From contig JAURXZ010000041.1 of the NCBI GenBank assembly GCA_030654175.1, forward strand, positions 1 through 64,000: 64,000 bases of DNA. The letters are read 5' to 3'. Of the stretch, positions 45,745-55,051 are shown in pieces. Within the stretch, counting starts at the first letter, position 1; each line of letters begins with the position of its first letter. The position numbers were made by a program, and so were the translations under genes. The notes under the pieces are model-generated. The model was given only the letters and a program-made list of their open reading frames with translations, had not been told where the DNA came from and ran no database searches. This DNA is from Bacteroidia bacterium (lineage in GTDB: Bacteria > Bacteroidota > Bacteroidia > 2-12-FULL-35-15).

Positions 45745-45974
45745 AAGCTATTTTTAATGTCTCCAAATTTTATGGCGAAAAATCCACACTAAATCAACAT
45801 TATCAAGCAGTTACACCAGAATGATCATAAAGTATGCTGCAATTTATTTTTTTAGAAAGTAAAAAAAAATTGGACAAGGAAAACTAAAAAAAAACATTTT
45901 GATGCCTGTTAGAGAAGTTGAATTTTTAATTAATATTCTAAAAATTTCATACTGAATTTTACAGCTCTAACACT

Positions 45975-46003
45975 TTGATATTGACATTAATTTATTTACT
46001 TTG
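45975..46003 (+). promoter_or_regulatory. Putative promoter of the FadL-type porin
   Basis: TTG at 45975-45977 and TTACTTTG at 45996-46003, the latter with one mismatch to TAnnTTTG. The implied leader is about 80 nt. Confidence 0.35.
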
Positions 46004-46090
46004 CACTCAATTTTTATATTTCAACAAATAAGTTATTTCATACTATTGAAATATTCAAATCCGTTAAATTACTAATCAAAAAACAGCAAC

Positions 46091-47326
46091 GTGAAGAGAT
46101 TTAAAATTATACTAACCATTTGCTTTTTAAGCTCAACTCTTTTATTTGCGGGAGGCTTCCAAGTTAATCTTCAAGGCCAAAAGCAATCAGGGATGGGGCA
46201 TACCGGAACTGGATTGTTACTGGACAATTCAAGTATCTTATTTAACCCGGGGGCTGTATCTTTTTTAGATTCTCTAAGGGGACTCTCTTTTGGAGCAAGT
46301 CTGATTTTTCCAAGAACAATTTATTTAGAGCCCTATCCAGGAACATATACTGCAAATATCAAATCTCATGTAGGAACACCGATCACGTTATATGCTGCCT
46401 TTAAATTCAAAAAGATAGATAAACTGAGTGCAGGAATAGGTATTTACAACCCTTTCGGAAGCAGGTTAGAATGGGCTGATGACTGGAAAGGTCAATTTTT
46501 GATCCGTGAAATTGATCTGAAAACATTTTTTATTCAGCCCACTTTATCCTATAAAGTAAATGAAAAACTAGGCATTGGTGCCGGTTTTGTTTTTGCAACC
46601 GGTAGTTTTAGTTTACGTAAAGGTGTTCCGATACAAGATAGTTTAGGCGAATATGGTGAAGGGAATCTAAAGGGTAATGCAAGTGGCATTGGGTTCAATG
46701 CAGGTATTTATTTCAAAGCATCTGAAAAACTTTCGATAGGTATTGATTACCGCTCACAAGTAAATGTAAAAGTTGAAGAAGGGACTGCCGAATTCACTGT
46801 GCCTAATTCAGTGGCAGAATTTTTCCCTCAAACAACTTTTTCTACTGAATTAAAATTACCCCAGGTAGCTACTTTAGGATTTGGTTATGTACTCAACAGC
46901 AAATTAAAACTGGCATTAGATATAAATTATATCGGATGGGAATCATACGATTCACTGGTCATTAATTTTGAAAACAATACGGATAAGCTTGCCGACATTC
47001 ATTCTGCGAGAATGTATGGAAATGTATTTATTTTTCGAATTGGTTCACAATACCAATGGACCGACAAATGGACCGTTCGATTAGGTGCCTATTATGATAT
47101 GACACCGGTTAAAGCAGGCTACCTGACACCGGAAACACCGGATATGAATAAAATCGGGATCACTTCTGGTGCATCATTCCGTGTCACAAAAAAAGTTCAT
47201 CTTGATCTATCATTACTTTTCATAGAAGGTATAAAACGAACTGATACCAATATTGAAACTCAATTCAGCGGAACTTATAAAAGCAGAGCTGTTATTCCGG
47301 GCTTTGGTCTTCAGTATCTTTTTTAA
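46091..47326 (+). CDS. FadL/OMPP1/TodX-type outer membrane transport protein
   Basis: A 411-residue outer-membrane beta-barrel for hydrophobic compounds. The signal peptide ends near LLFA-GGF. The N-terminal hatch region GFQVNLQGQKQSGMGHTGTGLLLDNSSILFNPGA is the FadL family signature, and the ending FGLQYLF has the terminal Phe of a barrel. The start is GTG 46091 in the right position for the signal peptide. Long-chain fatty acids are the usual substrates, but aromatic or other lipophilic molecules are possible. It stands alone. Confidence 0.93.
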   Translation: MKRFKIILTICFLSSTLLFAGGFQVNLQGQKQSGMGHTGTGLLLDNSSILFNPGAVSFLDSLRGLSFGASLIFPRTIYLEPYPGTYTANIKSHVGTPITLYAAFKFKKIDKLSAGIGIYNPFGSRLEWADDWKGQFLIREIDLKTFFIQPTLSYKVNEKLGIGAGFVFATGSFSLRKGVPIQDSLGEYGEGNLKGNASGIGFNAGIYFKASEKLSIGIDYRSQVNVKVEEGTAEFTVPNSVAEFFPQTTFSTELKLPQVATLGFGYVLNSKLKLALDINYIGWESYDSLVINFENNTDKLADIHSARMYGNVFIFRIGSQYQWTDKWTVRLGAYYDMTPVKAGYLTPETPDMNKIGITSGASFRVTKKVHLDLSLLFIEGIKRTDTNIETQFSGTYKSRAVIPGFGLQYLF

Positions 47327-47369
47327 TTCTAGTTCCTGCGAAACCAAGCTGTGCAGCTGAAATGTAAAT

Positions 47370-47412
47370 CCACCACTAAGGCACTTAGAACACATAGATC
47401 CACTAAGTTTTA
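47370..47412. repeat. Degenerate CACTAAG micro-repeat tract
   Basis: The motif CACTAAG and variants (GCACTTAG, AACACATAG, CCACTAAG) recur with a spacing of about 7-9 nt, in the gap after the porin gene. It resembles the other micro-repeat islands of this window. Confidence 0.5.
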
Positions 47413-47519
47413 TAAAACTTTTTTCTCGATCGCCTTGTAGGTGATACAATTCAATTATTTAAATCCCGTTCAATAAATTATCTCTGTTATTAAAACTGTT
47501 GATAATCAGGAAAAATATG

Positions 47520-47551
47520 TTGGATCCATTATGCCTTATGGGCTAAATTTG
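47520..47551 (+). promoter_or_regulatory. Consensus promoter for the gene at 47574
   Basis: TTG (47520-47522), 21 nt, TAAATTTG (47544-47551): both boxes match the consensus. The start codon follows the -7 box by 22 nt. Confidence 0.6.
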
Positions 47552-47573
47552 ATGCTGAATTTTAATAAACATT

Positions 47574-48560
47574 TTGAAAAAATATTTTATAATACTCTTC
47601 TGGTTATTTGCAATTTTTAATTGTACATCACAGATCATCAACAATAAGCCAGTGGATATTGCTGTTGGCCCAACCAACTTTAATGCTGAGCAAATTAAAA
47701 AAAACAAGATCAAAAGCATTTCTATAATTATAGTTGATAAGCCTGATGGTACTTTAATTATTGACAAGGGCGCGAGCAAAGGTTATGAATTTGACGAAAA
47801 CGGGAATATTAAGCGTTACTATTTTACTGTTTTAAACAGAACACAAAGCGAGGAGATCGAGGTACCGGCTATTAAAAAAAAGGGGCGAATAATCCGGCCG
47901 GCAAGAACACGTACAGAAACCAAATATCTTAACGACACTATTTTCATAAATGTATTTTATGACGCTAAAAACCGCATTATTACTAAACGGGTAAGATCAG
48001 GAGATTACTACGATGCTTATTATTATGAATACAATGAACAGGGGCAGATAAAAAAAGAAATGCATTGTAAAGAAACCAACGTAAGTGAAAACAAAAAAGA
48101 GTTCAAGATGGGAGTACAGAATGTTCTATCCTCTGAAACATTTGAATATACAACACTTACGCCAACTCAAATAAAAAAAAGATGCTTGAATGATGAAGGA
48201 CGTGAATATAAAAAAGCGATCATCAATTATGACATTAAGGGAAATAAACTTTCGGAAACGTATGAATTTATGGTTAGCTGGATGCGGCAGGAAACAACAT
48301 ACCAATATGACTTTAATGAAAAATTGCTAAAAAAAGCTTATCAAAGCAACGAAAGCGGTGAAGTGAAAACATTTTCAATTTTTGAATATGCTTCTAAAAA
48401 TGAAGCCTTAATTACGGAAACTAAATTTAAGGACAATGTACTTACCGATGAAATCAATTACCTATATGATGAAACGAATACCCTTGTAAAATCGGAAGTT
48501 AACAGGGATCACAAAAATTCTTCTATTGGTATTGTGAAGTATTTTTATACATTTTATTAA
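47574..48560 (+). CDS. Exported protein of unknown function with tyrosine-rich repeats
   Basis: A 328-residue protein with TTG start at 47574, chosen because it yields a signal peptide (MKKYFIILFWLFAIFNCTSQ). A Cys at residue 17 is near a lipobox position, so lipidation is possible. The body contains loosely repeated beta-strand units of the kind FDENGNIKRYYF, YEYNEQGQIKKEMH and YDIKGNKLSETYEF, which recall YD/RHS-like repeats without forming a clear cage domain. A consensus promoter lies directly upstream. I do not recognise a family. It overlaps the stop of tsaB by four bases in convergent orientation. Confidence 0.8.
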   Translation: MKKYFIILFWLFAIFNCTSQIINNKPVDIAVGPTNFNAEQIKKNKIKSISIIIVDKPDGTLIIDKGASKGYEFDENGNIKRYYFTVLNRTQSEEIEVPAIKKKGRIIRPARTRTETKYLNDTIFINVFYDAKNRIITKRVRSGDYYDAYYYEYNEQGQIKKEMHCKETNVSENKKEFKMGVQNVLSSETFEYTTLTPTQIKKRCLNDEGREYKKAIINYDIKGNKLSETYEFMVSWMRQETTYQYDFNEKLLKKAYQSNESGEVKTFSIFEYASKNEALITETKFKDNVLTDEINYLYDETNTLVKSEVNRDHKNSSIGIVKYFYTFY

Positions 48561-49258
48561 GGATTGGCCTTCTTTTTGCCTGCAACAAAATCTTTCAAAT
48601 AAAAAGGTTCAAAATAAGCAACATCTTCAAACTCTTTATTTACAAAGGCCTGCTCAGAGAGAGAGAGCATATTTTTTGCGGAAGGGAAAATATCATCAAT
48701 AAAAATTGCATTTTCATTTGCTGATAAAACACTTTTACATTTGGCCGCCCCATCACCGAAAAAATAAATCACCTGGTTATTTAACAGATCAGAAAAAGAA
48801 TGTTCATCAACAATTTCAGCAGTTATGGGCCTGATTTCATTATTTAAGGAATCGAACATAGCGCAGTAAACTTCCATTCTGCGGGCATCAAGCATTGGAC
48901 AAAAAAGAGAATTGAGAGCTGAGCTTTTATATTGGGGATCCTCAGAAACTGATAAAGAAATATGCTGTAAAGTACTAATAGCAAGCAGAGGTTTATTCAG
49001 TGAGTAACACAAACCTTTTGCAGTGCTCACGCCAATGCGTAATCCTGTATATGATCCGGGTCCTTTACTAACCGCTATCGCATCAACATCAGAAAGTTTA
49101 ACATCTGCCTGTTGTATAACATCTTCAATAAACAAGGTTAGATTTTCCGCGTGGGAATAATCACCATTTTGCTCCTTCACTGCAAGCAACCGACCATCTT
49201 TAGCAAGTGAAACGCTGCAAACGGTTGTGGATGTTTCAAGATTTAATATTAAAGCCAT
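48557..49258 (-). CDS. tsaB: tRNA threonylcarbamoyladenosine biosynthesis protein TsaB
   Basis: Partner of TsaD in making the t6A modification at position 37 of ANN-decoding tRNAs. An ASKHA-fold protein of 233 residues: LILNLETSTTVCSVSLAKDG at the N-terminus, GPGSYTGLRIGVSTAKGLCY in the middle, and MLDARRMEVYCAMFD. The start MALILNLETST is the conserved N-terminus. It lies downstream of the HlyD gene on the same strand with a 111-bp gap that carries a REP-like sequence. Confidence 0.95.
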   Translation of the reverse strand: MALILNLETSTTVCSVSLAKDGRLLAVKEQNGDYSHAENLTLFIEDVIQQADVKLSDVDAIAVSKGPGSYTGLRIGVSTAKGLCYSLNKPLLAISTLQHISLSVSEDPQYKSSALNSLFCPMLDARRMEVYCAMFDSLNNEIRPITAEIVDEHSFSDLLNNQVIYFFGDGAAKCKSVLSANENAIFIDDIFPSAKNMLSLSEQAFVNKEFEDVAYFEPFYLKDFVAGKKKANP

Positions 49259-49285
49259 TGGATCGTTTCAAACCTCCTCCACCCT

Positions 49286-49307
49286 CTTCGACAAGTTCAG
49301 AGTGACA
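49286..49307. repeat. REP-like sequence (CTTCGACAAG type)
   Basis: CTTCGACAAGTTCAGAGTGACA closely resembles a short repeat I associate with intergenic regions of many bacteria (CTTCGACAAGCTCAGTGTGACA). It lies between tsaB and the HlyD gene. Confidence 0.5.
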
Positions 49308-49369
49308 GCGCCAGGTATATATTTTTGTTTTTTTATTATTAATTTAAAAAAGACAAATTTGAAATAAAA

Positions 49370-50743
49370 TTATTTTTTAGTTCCACTAAACAATTCAGCT
49401 TTATCTACCTTCTTAACTTCTGTCCCTTCTTTCAATTGCTTTGCTATAGCGCTGTATGGACCAGAAATCACTTCATCGCCTTCTTTTACTCCTACTATAA
49501 TTTCTATGTAATTGTTATCCTGAATACCGGTTTTCACCTTCACTTTCTTTGCCTTTCCATCACTATATATAAACACACACTCTTCTACTTTTAATACATC
49601 TTTCAGATCTTTCTTATCATCATTGTTAGTATTATTAACAACAATTCCCTGTTCGCCTTCCTCTTCTTCGTCAACCTTCATATCCTTCGCTATAAATGCG
49701 CTGCTATCCGTACGGGTGGTTACCGACTGGATAGGCACCGTAATAATACCCTTTGCTTCTTTAGTTTGAATGTCTACGGTTGCGCTCATTCCGGGACGAA
49801 AAGGGGCGCTGTTTTTATTTGCGGTTACCAGATCCTGATATGATTCCTGTAATATTCTAATTTTTACAGTGAAATTTGTAACCTGTTCTGCTGTCACACC
49901 TGTTGTGTTTGCTGAGTTTGCTATCTCCGTTACGATACCTTTAAATTTCCTATCGATGTAGGCATCAACTTCAATTAAAGAGGTGTCGCCACTCTGTACA
50001 CGAACGATATCATTTTCGTTCACATCCACACTTACTTCCATTTCGTTTAAATTGGCAAGACGCATGATCTCGGTACCTTCCATTTGAGCGGTACCAACAA
50101 CACGCTCACCTTTTTCTCTGTTCAATTTTGAAACTGTTCCGTTAACCGGAGAAAAAATAGTTGTTTTCGCAAGATTATCACTTGCTTCTTTTAATGAAGC
50201 TTCAGTGCTTTTCACATTAAAATCCGATGCATTTACATTTTCTTCGGCACCTTTCACATCAGCAACTGCGCCATCAAAAGCTGCTTTGGAAATATCAAAC
50301 TCAGATTGTGAAATTGCACCTTGCTCAAGCAATTTTTTGTTGCGCAAAAATGATGATTCAATATTTACAAATGAAGCTTTTGTTTGCTCTAAACGTGCCT
50401 TAGAATTTGACAAATTAGCTTTTGCGCCATTCAATGTAGCAACCATCCTGGTTAAATTAGATTCATATATCAAGGGGTTAATTTTACATAATATATCACC
50501 TTTTTTTACCTGATCACCTTCTTTTACAAAGAGTTCTACTATTTCACCGGAAACGTCAGAGCTTATTTTCACTTCTACTTCGGGCTGAATTTTTCCATTG
50601 GCAGAAACACTTTCAATAATAGTTCTTTTTTGAGCAATTTCGGTGGTAACCGAAATTGCTTTAGTACCGGAACATTTCTTTAGAGCGAAAACCCCAATTA
50701 AAATCACGATCCCTAAACTGATTATCCAAATTATTTTTTTCAT
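49370..50743 (-). CDS. HlyD-family periplasmic adaptor (MacA-like)
   Basis: Membrane-fusion protein of 457 residues with an N-terminal membrane anchor (IIWIISLGIVILIGVFALKKC). The lipoyl-like half-motifs are SANGKIQPEVEVKISSDVSGEIVELFVKEGDQVKKGDILCKI and TIFSPVNGTVSKLNREKGERVVG. Between them is a long alpha-helical coiled-coil hairpin (about residues 95-190). It bridges an inner-membrane transporter to TolC, whose gene is 58 bp upstream on the same strand. An acidic insert (VDEEEEGEQG and NTNNDDKKD) is present in the membrane-proximal domain. No MacB or RND gene is adjacent. Confidence 0.93.
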   Translation of the reverse strand: MKKIIWIISLGIVILIGVFALKKCSGTKAISVTTEIAQKRTIIESVSANGKIQPEVEVKISSDVSGEIVELFVKEGDQVKKGDILCKINPLIYESNLTRMVATLNGAKANLSNSKARLEQTKASFVNIESSFLRNKKLLEQGAISQSEFDISKAAFDGAVADVKGAEENVNASDFNVKSTEASLKEASDNLAKTTIFSPVNGTVSKLNREKGERVVGTAQMEGTEIMRLANLNEMEVSVDVNENDIVRVQSGDTSLIEVDAYIDRKFKGIVTEIANSANTTGVTAEQVTNFTVKIRILQESYQDLVTANKNSAPFRPGMSATVDIQTKEAKGIITVPIQSVTTRTDSSAFIAKDMKVDEEEEGEQGIVVNNTNNDDKKDLKDVLKVEECVFIYSDGKAKKVKVKTGIQDNNYIEIIVGVKEGDEVISGPYSAIAKQLKEGTEVKKVDKAELFSGTKK

Positions 50744-50801
50744 TTTTTTATTTTTTTATTTCGCTTCATATCCTTTGAAAAAGGTTTTTCAAAATGCAGG
50801 A

Positions 50802-52250
50802 TTAAAATTTCAAAGGTTTTCCCTGGTAAAAATCAAGAACTTTTGTTTTAAAAATATATTCGTATTTCGCCTGTAATAAATCACTTTCGGCTTTGGCTAA
50901 TTTATTTTTTGAATCATTGTAATCATTTGTATTTACCATACCAACATTAAATTTTTGCTCAGCGTACTTAAATGATTCTTTCATTGCATCAACAGCTCTT
51001 AAAGTAGCATTGTATTTTTTCAATCCGCCATTAGCGTCTGCGTAAGCTTGCTGAATATTTTTTTGTATTTGCAGTTTGGTTGATTCTACGGTTAGTTCGG
51101 CATTTAATTTTTGAATACGTGCTCTATCAATGGATGTTTTAGTTTGAAGGCGATTAAAAAGAGGCACTGTTAAAAAAAAGCCAAATGATTTATTTACGTT
51201 GTCTTTATACTGATCAAAAAAAGGGATCTTTTCAGTAAGCGGATTGGAAAAGAAAGGAGAAAATACGGTATCCCCGCCAGAAGTAATACTTCCATCAGGA
51301 GTATATCCCTGAAACAAGGGAGGAGTAAGCACACGCTGACTAAGACCGGAATACCCGGTACCGTAAGCTGCACTAAACGATAAACGAGGACTAAGCCCTC
51401 CCCTGGCCACATCAACAGCTTTTTCAGAACTTTTTACATTAAGCTCGGCACTTTTAATTTCCGGTAAATTAGAAACCGCAGTATTATAGATCTGATTTGC
51501 ATTTGAAGTCAACAACGTTTCATTACCGATTGCCAGATCAGGCTTTACAATACTGAAACCTTCAGTTGTTGGGAGGTTCAATAATTGAGTAAGCGATAAA
51601 TAAGAAATGTCTAAGGAATTTTGAGCATTCGTAAAATTTAATTCTTCCAAAGCAAGCTGAGCTTGTATATCCAGCAATGTTCCTTTGGCAGCGGCACCTG
51701 CCTCCACTAATTTTTTAGTTCTCTCCACCTGAGAATTTGTTACTCCCATTTGGTTACGGGCATTTTCAACAGTTTCGATTGCAAATAATATTTGTAAATA
51801 AGCAGAAGCAATGTTTAATGAAATGTCATTTTTCATTTTGTCCACATCGTATTTGCTTGCCAGATAACTGTATCTGTTTTGCTTAATGGTATTGATATTT
51901 TGTAAACCGCTGAACAACGTAATATCAGTGCTTAAGGAAAGATTTTGTGAGAGTACCTGCTGAGTTGCAAATTGATTGGTAAACCTATCGATGGTACGTC
52001 CGAAATTATAACTATGAGCCGCATTTGCATTTAAAGTAGGCAACAAATTGGCTTTGCTTTGATTTAAACCTATTTGCGACAAATCGGTATTTAATTCGGA
52101 CTGTTTTATTTGGATATTATTTTTTAAAGCATAATCAATACAGGCCTCCAGGGTCATTGGCTCCGTGATTTTTATCGCATCCTGAGCAAGTACCGACAAC
52201 GAATTCAACAAAAATAAAATGAAGATGATTTTTAGACTTTTTATTTTCAT
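50802..52250 (-). CDS. TolC-family outer membrane efflux protein
   Basis: Outer-membrane channel protein of 482 residues with a signal peptide (residues 1-22, ending VLAQ). The duplicated helical TolC architecture is seen in LEACIDYALKNNIQIKQSELN and, in the second half, in DYNDSKNKLAKAESDLLQAKYEYIFKTKVLDFYQG. It pairs with the HlyD adaptor. A -7-like box TACATTTG lies at 52263-52256 on the minus strand, only 5 nt before the ATG, without an exact -33. Confidence 0.95.
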   Translation of the reverse strand: MKIKSLKIIFILFLLNSLSVLAQDAIKITEPMTLEACIDYALKNNIQIKQSELNTDLSQIGLNQSKANLLPTLNANAAHSYNFGRTIDRFTNQFATQQVLSQNLSLSTDITLFSGLQNINTIKQNRYSYLASKYDVDKMKNDISLNIASAYLQILFAIETVENARNQMGVTNSQVERTKKLVEAGAAAKGTLLDIQAQLALEELNFTNAQNSLDISYLSLTQLLNLPTTEGFSIVKPDLAIGNETLLTSNANQIYNTAVSNLPEIKSAELNVKSSEKAVDVARGGLSPRLSFSAAYGTGYSGLSQRVLTPPLFQGYTPDGSITSGGDTVFSPFFSNPLTEKIPFFDQYKDNVNKSFGFFLTVPLFNRLQTKTSIDRARIQKLNAELTVESTKLQIQKNIQQAYADANGGLKKYNATLRAVDAMKESFKYAEQKFNVGMVNTNDYNDSKNKLAKAESDLLQAKYEYIFKTKVLDFYQGKPLKF

Positions 52251-52299
52251 AATTGCAAATGTAATAATAGAATCCCACGTATAACCATTAAATACAGAA

Positions 52300-52959
52300 T
52301 TAGATCTTTAGAATTTTTACCGTAATGGTTTCTAAATTTGCTTGCTTTGGATTTCTACATTTTTTCAGACGAAAACGCCTTTTATCAACATTTTTTCTAA
52401 ATGAATCAAGCACTTTCCCGTCAGGGCATGCTGATATCTGAATTTTCACATTTTGATTCAAATTCAAAAACTCCTGTAAGCCAATTAAATCAGCATGAAT
52501 GTAAGATCCGGAATTAATATTTTGTGTATTCGTATCAAAACTTTGCTTTGTTATGATATCACCCTTATTAATTTTCAGCAATTTTAAAACATAAGAAGTA
52601 TCATAAATGGGGACGTCAATAATTTGGGTTTGCCAGATATATCCTTTGGCATTTGAAACAATACCAATTTTTTGATTGCCATTTACAGTTAAAGAAATCA
52701 CTTTACCATTTTCTGTAAGTATAACAGTATCTCCAACAGTATAATAATCAAGCTTTGCATTTATAGGGGAGTTGGTAATTGCGTCAACTACCTGTATGGT
52801 TAAAATGACCTGAGGTTTGAAATCATTTTTATTAATAGCCACAGGCGCAGCATCAATTAAACCATAAGGTTTAAAGCTTTTTTTAATCGAATCCTTCTGA
52901 CCAAATAAAACTGATTGTGAAACTATAAAAAACAAAACCAATAAACGCAGACCGATCAT
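52300..52959 (-). CDS. Secreted protein with degenerate OmpA-like C-terminal part
   Basis: A 219-residue exported protein (signal peptide ending near VLFGQ). Residues ~50-130 look like a transthyretin-type beta-sandwich (ILTIQVVDAITNSPINAKLDYY...GYIWQTQIIDVP). The last ~65 residues (SGSYIHADLIGLQEFLNLNQNVKIQISAC) resemble half of an OmpA-like peptidoglycan-binding domain, but the usual NxxLSxxRA motif is missing and the end is basic. It may be a truncated or specialised OmpA-like protein. It is not obviously in an operon with tolC. Confidence 0.75.
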   Translation of the reverse strand: MIGLRLLVLFFIVSQSVLFGQKDSIKKSFKPYGLIDAAPVAINKNDFKPQVILTIQVVDAITNSPINAKLDYYTVGDTVILTENGKVISLTVNGNQKIGIVSNAKGYIWQTQIIDVPIYDTSYVLKLLKINKGDIITKQSFDTNTQNINSGSYIHADLIGLQEFLNLNQNVKIQISACPDGKVLDSFRKNVDKRRFRLKKCRNPKQANLETITVKILKI

Positions 52960-53038
52960 CTTTTAATTATTTATACAAATTTACTTAAATGTAAATACAA
53001 TCTATCCTTTTTTATTACATCAACAATTGCAATTTGAG

Positions 53039-53046
53039 TAGCTTTG
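53039..53046 (+). promoter_or_regulatory. Putative -7 box for the SemiSWEET gene
   Basis: TAGCTTTG matches TAnnTTTG and lies 19 nt before the ATG at 53066. No exact -33 box at the expected spacing. Confidence 0.35.
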
Positions 53047-53065
53047 TAATCAAATTAAAAACAAT

Positions 53066-53320
53066 ATGAATTTAACCACAATAGTAGGTCTGCTGGCGGC
53101 AACAGGAACTACAATTGCTTTTGTCCCTCAGGTATTACAAATAGTTAAAACACAAGACACAAAAGGAATATCGCTTGTTATGTACATTATTTTTACAATA
53201 GGAATTTTATTTTGGCTTACCTATGGGATACTGTTGAGTGATATTCCAATTATTATGGCCAATTCCATTACATTAATTCTGGCAATCACTATTTTATTTT
53301 TAAAAATCAAGAACGGTTAA
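53066..53320 (+). CDS. SemiSWEET sugar transporter
   Basis: An 84-residue three-helix PQ-loop membrane protein. The FVPQVLQIVKTQDTKGIS segment contains the conserved PQ motif. The helices cover about 4-22, 37-56 and 62-80. SemiSWEETs work as dimers that move sugars down their gradient. It is on its own transcription unit, just after the divergent OmpA-like gene. Confidence 0.93.
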   Translation: MNLTTIVGLLAATGTTIAFVPQVLQIVKTQDTKGISLVMYIIFTIGILFWLTYGILLSDIPIIMANSITLILAITILFLKIKNG

Positions 53321-53429
53321 AATGAGGAAATATTTTTTTTGCCTTAAGAAGTAATACCTTCCAAGAATAAGTATCGTTAAAATTGGATAAAAAATAGTTC
53401 ATTTGGCAAAATAAAAATATGATTTATAC

Positions 53430-53437
53430 TACCTTTG
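53430..53437 (+). promoter_or_regulatory. Putative -7 box for the M19 dipeptidase
   Basis: TACCTTTG matches TAnnTTTG, giving a leader of about 78 nt. An upstream TTTG at 53402-53405 is slightly too far (24 nt). Confidence 0.35.
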
Positions 53438-53517
53438 ACTCATACATCACGAAGGATAAAAACAGAATGTAAATTACCAGTTATTAAGAATAAAGAATAA
53501 ATTTAAAACTTATAATA

Positions 53518-54960
53518 ATGCAAGAATTTTTCGTTGATATCCACTGCCATTCCTCACTGAGGGCTTTCCATACCACCCCAAAAGGAACTGAAAAGAATAT
53601 TTGGGACTGTACAAAAAATGATTTTATTGACACCTTTATTGGGAAATGGGCATGGAATCAATCAAAAAACGTGTCGAAATTTTCGCAATCTAACTTTTAT
53701 AATTGTATCGATGGTAAAGTAAGAGTGGTCTTTGACTCTCTTTATCCGGTTGAAAGAGGATTTATTAATTTCAAAAAGATCCCGGAATTATTGATTGGAA
53801 AAAAAGCGAATGAAACCCTTGTTGTAACCGCATCCGGAGTTTCGGTGGAACAGTATAGAAGTTATAAAAAAGGGCATAATTATTTTGACGACTTAGTGGA
53901 TCAATATAATTTTTTAGCAAACAATCAAGGGCCTTCACCTTGCGGGAAATACCATTATAAAATCCCTGCTAATTATAGTGAACTTGAAGAATCGCTGCAA
54001 TCAAACGATTCTACTATTAATGTTATTGTAACAATAGAAGGCGCTCATGTCTTTGGCTGCGGAACAAAAGATTCTGAAAAAATACCATTGGAAGAATTAA
54101 AACAAATTCTTAAACACAATATCAGTGTAGTCAAAAAATGGAAGCATCCACCTTTTTTTATCACGTTTGCTCATCATTTCTGGAATCAGTTATGTGGGCA
54201 TGCAACCACGTTGACAGCGGCAACAAAATTTACCTGCAACCAGATACCGGGATTAAATACCGGTTTTACTGAGCTTGGTTTATTTGTTTTAGAAGAATTG
54301 CTTTCCAACAAAAACGGAAAGCGAATATTAATAGATACGCGGCACATGAGTGCGAAATCAAGGCTGCACTATATTAATTTTGTCTCCAATCATAATAAAG
54401 AAAACCCTAATGATCTGATCCCTTTAATTTCAAGCCATTCAGCAGTTAATGGTTTTGAAAAGATCAATCATTCAGATGTGGCCAAAGACTCTTCCTCGAA
54501 AAAGAAATTAACGCCTTTTTGTGCCTGGAGTTTAAATATTTCTTCCGAAGAGGCCATTGCCATTCATGAATCAGGTGGAATTGCGGGTATTATTTTGGAC
54601 AAAGGAAGACACAGCGGAATCAATCTTCTGAAATCAATCGATAAAATAAAAAATCCCGAGGATAAAAAAACTCTTTTTGTAAAATTGCTTTGCGACAACA
54701 TTTTTTTCTTTGTTGGCGCAATAAATGCTAAATCGGGATGGGATGTTTTAACGATTGGAAGTGATTTTGATGGTGTTATTACCCATTTCGATCCATACGA
54801 GAATACATCTACGCTTCCTGACCTGAAAAAAGACCTGGTTAATTTTTTAACAAAAAACAATTACCAATCACACCTCTGGTTCGGATATTCTCCTGAAGAG
54901 CTTATGAATAAGGTTTTCACACAAAACGCAATGGATTTTTTAAAGAGAAATTTTAATTGA
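53518..54960 (+). CDS. Membrane dipeptidase family (M19) protein
   Basis: A 480-residue zinc peptidase-like protein. The first metal motif HCH is H9 and H11 (FVDIHCHSS). The bridging Glu is E174 in TIEGAHVFG. Further metal-site residues appear in SSHSAV and GSDFDG near the end, as in M19 renal dipeptidases. It lacks a signal peptide, so it is probably cytoplasmic. An insert near residues 200-250 (hydrophobic with HHFWNQLCGHA) is longer than in small M19 enzymes. The substrate (a dipeptide or a beta-lactam-like amide) cannot be told. It precedes the sphingosine-phosphate-lyase-like gene by 138 bp. Confidence 0.85.
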   Translation: MQEFFVDIHCHSSLRAFHTTPKGTEKNIWDCTKNDFIDTFIGKWAWNQSKNVSKFSQSNFYNCIDGKVRVVFDSLYPVERGFINFKKIPELLIGKKANETLVVTASGVSVEQYRSYKKGHNYFDDLVDQYNFLANNQGPSPCGKYHYKIPANYSELEESLQSNDSTINVIVTIEGAHVFGCGTKDSEKIPLEELKQILKHNISVVKKWKHPPFFITFAHHFWNQLCGHATTLTAATKFTCNQIPGLNTGFTELGLFVLEELLSNKNGKRILIDTRHMSAKSRLHYINFVSNHNKENPNDLIPLISSHSAVNGFEKINHSDVAKDSSSKKKLTPFCAWSLNISSEEAIAIHESGGIAGIILDKGRHSGINLLKSIDKIKNPEDKKTLFVKLLCDNIFFFVGAINAKSGWDVLTIGSDFDGVITHFDPYENTSTLPDLKKDLVNFLTKNNYQSHLWFGYSPEELMNKVFTQNAMDFLKRNFN

Positions 54961-55040
54961 TCTGCGCTGTTCATTTTATTAAAATTTAAGGCAATTCACA
55001 TATTATCCAAAAATATGTTTTAGAAATGAACCTAATCTTT

Positions 55041-55048
55041 TAACTTTG
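55041..55048 (+). promoter_or_regulatory. Putative -7 box for the lyase/LysE operon
   Basis: TAACTTTG matches TAnnTTTG. A perfect palindrome begins 3 nt after it, so transcription would start within the palindrome. No exact -33 TTG was found. Confidence 0.45.
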
Positions 55049-55051
55049 GGC

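Larger units (their letters stand above)
45207..46090. other. 884-bp intergenic region between divergent adhesin and FadL genes
   Basis: Mostly AT-rich. It holds two neighbouring perfect hairpins (45678-45697 and 45730-45744) and a promoter-like pair for the porin at 45975-46003. It must also contain the promoter of the adhesin operon, but I find no exact consensus upstream of 45206. No ORF of substance is present. Confidence 0.6.
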
